This document shows, in pieces, positions 1 through 4,696 of a stretch of DNA of 6,761 bases. The notes below the pieces were generated by a model that saw nothing but the letters and a program-made list of their open reading frames with translations, was not told where the DNA came from and did not search any database. The first letter of the stretch is position 1, and every line of letters begins with the position of its first letter. Both the position numbers and the translations under genes were made by a program. Origin of the DNA: Bacteroidales bacterium (GTDB taxonomy: Bacteria; Bacteroidota; Bacteroidia; Bacteroidales; UBA7960); the NCBI GenBank assembly GCA_003555385.1, contig PWHO01000328.1, positions 1 to 6,761 on the forward strand, given 5' to 3'.

Positions 1-50
1 GTAATGATCCATTTGGCCTTTTCCCTGTTGCTTATTGCCGGCTTGGCCAT
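1..50 (-). CDS. Possible 5' end of a leftward gene, cut by the window edge
   Basis: Reading leftward from an ATG at 50-48, the frame is open to the edge and begins MAKPAISNREKAKWII. The alternating polar and basic composition looks like a real cytoplasmic N terminus. The frame has an in-frame stop (TAA) shortly upstream, so 50 is the first usable ATG after it. There is no Shine-Dalgarno sequence, as is usual in Bacteroidota. It lies 156 bp downstream of the DUF92 stop in the same direction. The product cannot be recognised from 16 residues. A later ATG at 12-10 in another frame is a weaker alternative. Chance openness over so short a stretch is quite possible. Confidence 0.4.
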   Translation of the reverse strand, partial: MAKPAISNREKAKWII

Positions 51-52
51 CA

Positions 53-221
53 GGTTGTTATAACCCCTTTTTATCGGATAATTTCTGCGCAATCCGGCGT
101 GGCACAAGGAGGAGAAGCTCCTCACCCTGGGAATTCATGCCTTTATGGGTATATTTAAACGTAATCCGGCGCGGCGCGCTGGTGGGGATGGGTTGTTACC
201 CCATCCCTATCGGATAATTTC
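53..221. repeat. Short segment bounded by a 14-bp direct repeat at the 3' end of the DUF92 gene
   Basis: TATCGGATAATTTC occurs at 72-85 and again at 208-221. Each copy is preceded by a related GGTTGTTA-containing stretch (53-60 and 191-198). The 208-221 copy encodes the last residues and stop of the DUF92 protein. A second related pair, AATCCGGCG at 91-99 and 163-171, lies between them. A 6-bp hairpin (GAGGAG/CTCCTC, 109-123) is inside. The arrangement could be a decayed duplication of the gene end or a small insertion with a target duplication. No coding capacity is evident in 51-206. Confidence 0.55.
185..207 (-). terminator. Hairpin at the DUF92 stop codon, possible terminator
   Basis: GGGATGGG (185-192) and CCCATCCC (200-207) form a perfect 8-bp stem with a 7-nt loop. 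On the minus strand it begins at the last base of the TAG stop. No T-run follows in the leftward direction, so it is not a classical intrinsic terminator. It may slow or end transcription, or protect the 3' end of the message. Confidence 0.4.
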
Positions 222-1541
222 AAGAAGTATTATTCCCAGCAACAGGAATATTGGTGCCGCCAGCGACCCAAGCACATTGATCAGGTCATTTGCGGTAAGC
301 CCGTTTACGCTGCCAAACGAGCCGAGCCACTGTTCCAGCTTTTCTTCAGCAAATGCGCCAAGCACTGAGTCTGCCATGGAGGCCAGAAAACCGGCAAGGC
401 CTAGTACGATGACCAGGCCGGGATCAATCACCGCATCAAAAAGCCAGTAAGACATCCCAACAATAAAAAATGAGCCGGCCAGGGCTGCGAGGCTACCGGC
501 CAGGGAAACTCCGCCGTTTATCCCTGAGGGCTTCATTTCCCGGTGATACAGCGAGAAGCACCGGCGATGAAACAAGGGGCCGATCTCGCTGGCCCAGGTA
601 TCAGCGGTTACTGCAGCAATCACACTGACATAAAAAAGGATCAGGATTTCCATTCCTGTGATCAGCCAGGCAGCAGAAAAAAGAATTGCCCAGATGCTGT
701 TCGCCAGCACCTGCCAGGTATTGCGACCATGCAGTGCGGAGGGCCGGTCCGCCTTTTTGGCCCTGATGATGGTGAAAAGCACCGAGGTCACAAAAAAACT
801 GATAATCGGTATTGCCCAGGAAAACCCCAGTGCTCCAATAAAATAGATGGCCATAAAAAAGGCCAGGACACTTGCCTTCTTTTCCAGCAGCCGGAACCGA
901 TGAAGCAGCGCGGCTCCCAGCCCGGCAAACAACACCAGCAGGATCAAAAACACCAGGTCGCTCTCGTGCCTGTCCATCACAATAAAAAACAGGGCCGACC
1001 CCAGGGGAATGCTGAGGTTATCCGAGCCCCGCCATGAGAAAACCTCAAAAATAATCGCCAGCAATGTGGCCAGCAACAAAAAAGCCAGTATGGTAGCATC
1101 AGGCAGCTGAAAGTAAAGGATAATCAGTGTAGTGGCCGCAAATGCCGCTACACCAAACAGCGATTTGTCTTCCTTGAGGGGATTAAAATAAATGTTGCCA
1201 GCACGTATCCGGCCAAAGACATTGGCCATGGTATCCGAAACCGTGAGCGTCAGCAAAGAGGCACGGAAGTATTCAACCGGCATATGGTAAAGCAAAATAA
1301 AGGCGCCCAGCACCCCGATAGGATAAAAAAGGGTACCGAGGCTGTGATCCCTGGTTTTGTGAAGTAATCGAAAGCTTAGAGACCAATAACTGGCAAATGC
1401 AAACAATGTACCGGCAATGATTACCCACAGCAATGCAGGATGGTCAAGCAAAAAAGTCAGCCCAAAAAGCGCGATTCCGGTCAGAAAATGGATGCTTTTC
1501 CTTATGGCCCGGTTTCTGTTGGCCCGGTTCGTTTGATTCAT
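207..1541 (-). CDS. Two-domain membrane protein: isoprenoid-alcohol-kinase-like domain fused to DUF92 (VTE5-like plus VTE6-like)
   Basis: The 444-residue protein is almost entirely hydrophobic, with a basic N terminus. Residues about 11-190 resemble the CTP-dependent dolichol/phytol kinase fold (plant VTE5). They show R11..RK(14-15)..H18...G22, then SDTMANVFGR (102-111), KSLFG (126-130) and DNLSIPLG (174-181). Residues about 200-444 are a DUF92 domain (PF01940, the family of plant VTE6, phytyl-phosphate kinase). Its signatures are ADTWASEIGPL (313-323), GGVSLAGSLAALAG (343-356), SMADSVLGAF (388-397) and NDLINVLGSLAAP (418-430). Known chemistry of the two plant enzymes gives successive phosphorylation of an isoprenoid alcohol to its diphosphate. 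A salvage role at the inner membrane here is therefore inferred; the substrate is unknown. The start at 1541 gives a typical N-in terminus and has no Shine-Dalgarno. The gene stands alone, 224 bp after the GIN gene. The family assignment is firm, the biochemical role less so. Confidence 0.9.
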   Translation of the reverse strand: MNQTNRANRNRAIRKSIHFLTGIALFGLTFLLDHPALLWVIIAGTLFAFASYWSLSFRLLHKTRDHSLGTLFYPIGVLGAFILLYHMPVEYFRASLLTLTVSDTMANVFGRIRAGNIYFNPLKEDKSLFGVAAFAATTLIILYFQLPDATILAFLLLATLLAIIFEVFSWRGSDNLSIPLGSALFFIVMDRHESDLVFLILLVLFAGLGAALLHRFRLLEKKASVLAFFMAIYFIGALGFSWAIPIISFFVTSVLFTIIRAKKADRPSALHGRNTWQVLANSIWAILFSAAWLITGMEILILFYVSVIAAVTADTWASEIGPLFHRRCFSLYHREMKPSGINGGVSLAGSLAALAGSFFIVGMSYWLFDAVIDPGLVIVLGLAGFLASMADSVLGAFAEEKLEQWLGSFGSVNGLTANDLINVLGSLAAPIFLLLGIILLEIIR

Positions 1542-1648
1542 GGCATAAATTTAACATATCTGGGCGGATAAGGGTTCATCCAATAAACGAAAATATACCC
1601 GTATTTAACATTAATGCCATGTTTTGCTCATTGCTAATTAACAGGTTT

Positions 1649-1680
1649 TGCTGTTTTTACTAAACAGCAATTAGTAAAAC
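1649..1680. other. Two overlapping, mutually exclusive hairpins in the 1542-1765 spacer
   Basis: TGCTGTTT (1649-1656) pairs with AAACAGCA (1662-1669) around TTACT. TTTTACTAA (1655-1663) pairs with TTAGTAAAA (1671-1679) around ACAGCAA. The stems share bases, so only one can form at a time. The spacer lies upstream of the DUF92 start (1541) and downstream of the GIN stop. No clean TAnnTTTG promoter box was found for DUF92; TATATTTT on the minus strand near 1590 is only a near match. No other gene is seen in the spacer. Confidence 0.45.
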
Positions 1681-1737
1681 AGGGGTTTGTTAACCAACCT
1701 GCGGCCCAGGCTGTTTTTGCTTAATAAAGCCCTGAAA

Positions 1738-1768
1738 TAACCGGTTAGAGAACCAAATAACCCGGTTA
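1738..1768 (-). terminator. Weak hairpin at the end of the GIN gene
   Basis: TAACCGG (1738-1744) and CCGGTTA (1762-1768) pair perfectly over 7 bp around a 17-nt loop, and the GIN stop codon (1768-1766) is part of the stem. Reading leftward the stem is followed by TTTCAGG, a poor U-tract. It is a candidate transcript end only. Confidence 0.3.
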
Positions 1769-2500
1769 ATCTGCATTTACGACTTTACCGCTTCCCCTCA
1801 TTACCAGTTCTTTCCGCGGATTTCCCCGGTATAAGACATTTCCGCTGCCATTGTTTTTTACCTCAAGGTGCTCGTCCACAGATATCAAACTGTTACCTGA
1901 CCCATTGACCTGAACATGGCTTACCGATGTATTCAACTTGAAGCTGTTTACTGTGCCCGAACCTGATACTTGTATGTTTTGCAGGTAAGCTTTTCCGGAT
2001 AAGTTGAGACTGCCTGAACCCGCTATGGTGGAGTAGATTTTTTCAGCATCCACCGCTGCGGTTATGCTTCCCGAACCACCAACTCTGAAATGCATTTCCT
2101 CGCCTTGTAATAAATCACCAACCACTATACCCCCTGAGCCGTTTACCGAGATTTTTTCTGCAGATGGTAATGAAACATGAATATCTATCGTGGCATTCCG
2201 AAAGTTTTTATTATTGGAAATGATGAGTGTTCCTTTCCTTGTGAAAGTGTTTATTTCACTGATAATATTGTCATCTGCACTTACCTGAACCCCGAATCGG
2301 TCATCAGCTGAAATTGTCACATTACCTTGCATTCTGAGATCTATTGAAGAATAATTGTCCATATTCCTGTTCTCAGTGACTATAATTCCACTTCCTTCTA
2401 TATGAGGGAAAAGCAACTGTTGATTACATGAAACCATTAACATTGGAATGAATGAAAGTAAAATGATTTTCAGCATTCCTGAGGAAAAATTTTGTGCCAT
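1766..2500 (-). CDS. Head-GIN-domain lipoprotein (DUF2807 family)
   Basis: Starting at the ATG at 2500 the protein has 244 residues. It opens with a lipoprotein signal peptide: a short n-region with one lysine, a hydrophobic stretch, and lipobox MVSC with the cysteine at residue 25. No acidic surface-export signal follows the cysteine (NQQLL), so an inward-facing outer-membrane lipoprotein is inferred. The rest is the right-handed beta-structure of the head-GIN family (PF10988). Short strands are separated by recurring GSG turns (VNGSGG, VGGSGS, IAGSGS, VSGSGT, VNGSGN, NNGSGN, MRGSGK). The family's molecular function is not established. The frame stays open upstream to an ATG at 2614, but that start would put 38 charged residues before the signal peptide and run through a hairpin; an ATG at 2476 is also possible. 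The gene is AT-richer than its neighbours, which may reflect transfer. Confidence 0.85.
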   Translation of the reverse strand: MAQNFSSGMLKIILLSFIPMLMVSCNQQLLFPHIEGSGIIVTENRNMDNYSSIDLRMQGNVTISADDRFGVQVSADDNIISEINTFTRKGTLIISNNKNFRNATIDIHVSLPSAEKISVNGSGGIVVGDLLQGEEMHFRVGGSGSITAAVDAEKIYSTIAGSGSLNLSGKAYLQNIQVSGSGTVNSFKLNTSVSHVQVNGSGNSLISVDEHLEVKNNGSGNVLYRGNPRKELVMRGSGKVVNAD

Positions 2501-2534
2501 TGAAGTCAGTTTTGTCGATTTATAAATGCAAGCA

Positions 2535-2560
2535 AGCTCAGTTGTGACTGAGCTGTTTTT
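2535..2560 (+). terminator. Hairpin plus T-run just upstream of the GIN gene
   Basis: AGCTCAGT (2535-2542) and ACTGAGCT (2547-2554) form a perfect 8-bp stem with a TGTG loop, followed on the plus strand by GTTTTTTA. That is the layout of an intrinsic terminator for rightward transcription, yet no rightward gene ends here. On the minus strand it would be a 5' leader hairpin about 35 nt before the chosen GIN start. It could block antisense transcription from the left, or act on GIN expression. Confidence 0.5.
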
Positions 2561-2672
2561 TATAACAATTTGAAATATTATGATCCCAGTTTCACTTTCA
2601 CTATCAAACAGCAAGCCATTAAATTTATACTCCTGTAATTCTGACTTTTATGCCCGCACATCTATCCGAATA

Positions 2673-2712
2673 GTGTACGCAAACAAACAGGGGGTGTACG
2701 CTTGCGTACACC
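2673..2712. promoter_or_regulatory. Operator-like palindrome with an extra half-site
   Basis: GGTGTACGC (2693-2701) and GCGTACACC (2704-2712) form a perfect 9-bp inverted repeat around TT. A third copy of the half-site, GTGTACGC, lies at 2673-2680, exactly 21 bp (two helical turns) before the second copy at 2694-2701. The array sits in the divergent spacer between GIN (leftward) and the GLUG gene (rightward). Such geometry fits a dimeric regulator binding on one face of the helix. The regulator is not in the window. A stem-loop role in RNA is less likely because the centre is only 2 nt. Confidence 0.5.
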
Positions 2713-2720
2713 GGAATTAA

Positions 2721-2788
2721 TTAACCCCAGCGTCGGCCATCATACTCAACATTTGTTATGTATTGGCTAAGTGATGCTCTGGGGTTAA
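2721..2788. repeat. 10-bp inverted repeat in the divergent spacer
   Basis: TTAACCCCAG (2721-2730) and CTGGGGTTAA (2779-2788) are perfect inverted copies separated by 48 bp. The right arm is also the start of the 18/19-bp direct repeat at 2779-2815. The spacing suits two regulator sites better than a simple hairpin. Confidence 0.45.
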
Positions 2789-2815
2789 GCTTTACCCTGG
2801 GGGCTAAGCGTTACC
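2779..2815 (+). repeat. Tandem 18/19-bp repeat next to a candidate promoter
   Basis: Two adjoining units, CTGGGGTTAAGCTTTACC (2779-2796) and CTGGGGGCTAAGCGTTACC (2797-2815), differ by three substitutions and one inserted base. The second unit ends inside the candidate -7 box, so a protein bound here would cover the promoter. Confidence 0.55.
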
Positions 2816-2819
2816 TTTG
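2789..2819 (+). promoter_or_regulatory. Candidate promoter of the GLUG gene
   Basis: TACCTTTG at 2812-2819 matches the Bacteroidota -7 consensus TAnnTTTG exactly. The expected -33 region near 2789 reads GCTTTACC, a poor match to TTTG/TTGG. Transcription would begin near 2826, leaving a leader of about 120 nt that contains a 7-bp hairpin, GTTAAAA (2880-2886) with TTTTAAC (2894-2900). With only the -7 box matching, chance is possible. Confidence 0.4.
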
Positions 2820-2947
2820 AACCGGGCAAAGTGCCGGAATTAAATTGGTTTTCAATATTTTAATCCGCCGTACCCTGATGTTAAAAAACTATGTTTTAAC
2901 AAAATATAGGTTACTTTTACCAATAAGCATTAAAACGTGCAAACATT

Positions 2948-4144
2948 ATGAAAACCAAAACCTTCTTTTTGTTGCTTTTGTTGATGGTCGGGCAAAGCAC
3001 AATCCTGTTCTCACTTGCTCACCCCATAACCCCGGAAGAACCGGATGGCCATGGTGATGCCGATGCCCCGTATTTGGTTGAATCCCTGGCCAACCTCTAT
3101 TGGATTGCCGTGGAAACCAGGGATGGAAATAATTTTGCAGATGCGTTTTTTCTTCAAACACAAGACCTGGATGCCGCTGAAACCGCAAGTTGGTTCGAAG
3201 ATAAAGGATGGATGCCGATGGGAGTGTTTAATACAGAACCTTTTTCAGGAACCTACAACGGGGATGGGCACACCATCAGCAACTTACATGTTGACAGAGC
3301 GGAAGAAGATGATGTAAGTTTGTTTGGATACGTCGTGGGGGCAACCATCGGCAATTTGGGTCTCATAAACGTGTCCATTGTTGGCGATGAATTCGTAGGT
3401 GGGATGACAGGTGAGGCAGCCAACTCAGTGATCTATGATTGTTTTGTTTCCGGAAACATTAAAGGATCTGATACCGTTGGGGGAATTTCCGGGGCATTAG
3501 CCAGTTCGCAAATTAACAACGCATACAATTTAAGCAATTTGTCTGGAGGCCTAGATGTTGGCGGACTGGCTGGTAGAGCCGAGATTTTTGCTGACAAGGG
3601 ATTGGTTGACAGCTCGATAACCAACTCCTATAGCGCAGGCAGCATCCATGTACTGGCAGATGATACTAAATCAGACAATCCTCTTCAAACAGAAAGATCA
3701 ACCTCAGGAGCCACAAAGCACAATTTAAGAGATAAGAATTTAAAAGGGGGAAAAACCGGTGATTTAGGTATTGGCGGTGTGGTTGGGTATCTGAAGGAAG
3801 GAATGATTACAAATTGTTTCTTTGACTTCGAAGTAGCCACCAGCCTGGGAGCGGAGATCGATGCAGACAACTATGGTGCAATTGGCAAAACCACGGAAGA
3901 GATGCAGGCCCCGACAACATTTTCTTCCTGGGGGGGCGATATCGTTGAGAACGAAAACATCGAAAAAGGCTATCCCTTTCTCGCCTGGCAGCTTGATGAC
4001 AAAGGCGAAAAGAACGACCCTGTCTGGATCATTGGCACAGATGCCAGTGGCCCGGTTGCCGTTCCCTTGTCAAATACTGCCCTGCATTTAAGTTTGCTGC
4101 TGATGGGCGGTCTTGTGTTTTATAGAATGTCCCGCATGGGATAG
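2948..4144 (+). CDS. Secreted GLUG-repeat protein with C-terminal membrane tail
   Basis: The 398-residue protein starts MKTKTFFLLLLLMVGQS, a Sec signal peptide with likely cleavage near residue 24-25. Residues 33-145 follow the usual opening of GLUG-motif proteins (PF07581): GDADAPYLVESLANLYWIA, then FLQTQDLDAAETASW, FSGTYNGDGHTISNLHV and GATIGNLGLINVSI. GLUG-type repeats follow at about 146-170 (FVGGMTGEA...DCFVSGNI), 174-200 (DTVGGISGAL...AYNLSNLSG), 202-232 (DVGGLAGRA...SYSAGS) and 273-300 (LGIGGVVGY...CFFDFEVATS). The usual closing stretch GKTTEEMQAPTTFSSWGGD...GYPFLAWQ is at 313-347. A charged insert (about 236-270) interrupts repeats 3 and 4. The last 30 residues read PVAVPLS, a hydrophobic segment, then YRMSRMG, like CTERM-type sorting tails. 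It is probably a cell-surface beta-solenoid, possibly adhesive; ligand unknown. There is no Shine-Dalgarno before the start. Confidence 0.85.
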   Translation: MKTKTFFLLLLLMVGQSTILFSLAHPITPEEPDGHGDADAPYLVESLANLYWIAVETRDGNNFADAFFLQTQDLDAAETASWFEDKGWMPMGVFNTEPFSGTYNGDGHTISNLHVDRAEEDDVSLFGYVVGATIGNLGLINVSIVGDEFVGGMTGEAANSVIYDCFVSGNIKGSDTVGGISGALASSQINNAYNLSNLSGGLDVGGLAGRAEIFADKGLVDSSITNSYSAGSIHVLADDTKSDNPLQTERSTSGATKHNLRDKNLKGGKTGDLGIGGVVGYLKEGMITNCFFDFEVATSLGAEIDADNYGAIGKTTEEMQAPTTFSSWGGDIVENENIEKGYPFLAWQLDDKGEKNDPVWIIGTDASGPVAVPLSNTALHLSLLLMGGLVFYRMSRMG

Positions 4145-4174
4145 TACAGAAAACAAAACAAGCCATCGGGTAAA

Positions 4175-4214
4175 ATGAAAAGGCCGTCTCGTAATGATAT
4201 GAGGCGGCCTCTTT
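4175..4214 (-). terminator. Terminator of the tRNA-Arg gene (possibly bidirectional)
   Basis: GAGGCGGCCT (4201-4210) pairs with AGGCCGTCTC (4181-4190) over 10 bp with one G-T wobble and a 10-nt loop. Reading leftward the stem is followed by TTTCATTTT, a good U-tract directly after the tRNA. Reading rightward, 37 bp after the GLUG stop, the U-tract is poor (CTTTG), so it may end that transcript less efficiently. Confidence 0.75.
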
Positions 4215-4215
4215 G

Positions 4216-4289
4216 TGACTCCGGAGGGACTCGAACCCCCAACCGACAGAACCGGAATCTGCTATTCTATCCAATTGAACTACGGAGCC
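4216..4289 (-). tRNA. tRNA-Arg (anticodon CCG)
   Basis: On the minus strand a complete 74-nt cloverleaf folds. The acceptor stem is GGCTCCG/CGGAGTC with one G-T pair and discriminator A. The D stem is GTTC/GAAT with a GG-containing loop. The anticodon stem is GCAGA/TCTGT with loop TTCCGGT, giving anticodon CCG, which reads the Arg codon CGG. The variable region is CGGTT and the T arm is GGGGG-TTCGAGT-CCCTC. The 3' CCA is not encoded (the next bases are CAA), so it must be added after transcription. The gene has its own promoter and terminator. Confidence 0.95.
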
Positions 4290-4300
4290 ATTTGCGTGTG

Positions 4301-4332
4301 CAAAGATACAAAATGTTCATGAATACGACCAA
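4301..4332 (-). promoter_or_regulatory. Promoter of the tRNA-Arg gene
   Basis: On the minus strand TTGG (4332-4329), a 20-bp gap, and TATCTTTG (4308-4301) match the Bacteroidota primary-sigma-factor promoter (TTTG/TTGG, 19-21 bp, TAnnTTTG). Initiation would fall about 5 nt before the mature tRNA 5' end at 4289, a very short leader. This is the best promoter in the window and the firmest phylum marker. Confidence 0.8.
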
Positions 4333-4337
4333 GAAAC

Positions 4338-4462
4338 GTGTGACCCTTTCAGGGTCATGGCTTCCTGATATCTTCGGGCTAGTAATATGTGATCCCTCCA
4401 GGATCACATTGGCCAAAACCCATCCTGTCAGCCAACCAGGACGTGCGACCCCTTCGAGGTCC
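4338..4462. repeat. REP-like cluster of hairpins
   Basis: There are three small palindromes. TGACCC-TTTCA-GGGTCA is at 4341-4357, TGTGATCC-CTCCA-GGATCACA at 4388-4408, and GACC-CCTTCGA-GGTC at 4447-4460. The first and third share flanks (CGTGTGACCC and CGTGCGACCC), so they are copies of one unit about 104 bp apart with the second between them. A fourth weak stem, TCCTG/CAGGA, lies near 4423-4442. The minus-strand reading (stem, then TATTACTAGCCCG) resembles, from memory, intergenic repeats common in Bacteroidota, sometimes linked to REP-associated transposases. No transposase is present here. Confidence 0.6.
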
Positions 4463-4695
4463 AACCAACAACCGCATTGCCCGTTTACCAGACCGTCTGT
4501 CTCTCCCCCTCACTTTGCCCATGAGAACAAACAACCCTGCCAGCCTCGTCCAATGCTTATGGGCATCTTCCACCATCCTTATCCCATGAGAACCAACAAC
4601 CAACAACCTCCCAGCCTCGTCCACCGTTTACAGACTACCCCCACGAACCCCATCCCATGAGAACCAACAACTATGAGTGGCGCCAGCCACGACTA
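4451..4695. repeat. Left array of 71-bp imperfect repeats, downstream of the transporter
   Basis: Units begin with ATGAGAACCAACAAC at 4521 (as ATGAGAACAAACAAC), 4586 and 4657, with periods of 65 and 71 bp. A degenerate unit starts near 4451. The second part of a unit is either of a CCGTTTACCAG type (4490s) or a GCCTCGTCCA type (4540s, 4610s). The last unit is cut short and joined to a hairpin, GTGGC-GCCA-GCCAC (4677-4690), running into the transporter stop codon. The period is not a multiple of three and the frames are not conserved, so this is not coding. The 4290-4692 interval contains no gene. Confidence 0.85.
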
Positions 4696-4696
4696 A
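4661..4696 (-). repeat. Left inner terminal inverted repeat of the transporter cassette
   Basis: This stretch (AACCAACAACT, then AGTGGCG, then GCCACGACTAA) is the inverted counterpart of 6324-6357 on the other side of the gene. Most differences fall in the spacer and in the hairpin loop (GCCA here, GAA there), while the stem GTGGC/GCCAC is kept. The TAG stop codon of the transporter (4695-4693) lies within it. Confidence 0.75.

Noticed and set aside
543..1037. Plus-strand open frame of 164 codons opposite the DUF92 gene
   Set aside because: Low-complexity His/Gln/Lys-rich translation with no recognisable features; it is the shadow of a well-supported gene.
2501..2614. N-terminal extension of the GIN protein to the ATG at 2614
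   Set aside because: It would place 38 mostly polar residues before a clear lipoprotein signal peptide and would require translation through a strong hairpin (2535-2554).
4216..4289. tRNA as an attachment site of an integrated element
   Set aside because: No integrase and no second copy of the tRNA 3' end were seen in the window. The nearby repeats do not match the tRNA.
4175..4660. Plus-strand open frame of 161 codons
   Set aside because: It runs through the complement of the tRNA, the hairpin cluster and the 71-bp repeats. The CDSGGTRTPN stretch is the familiar false translation of an antisense tRNA.
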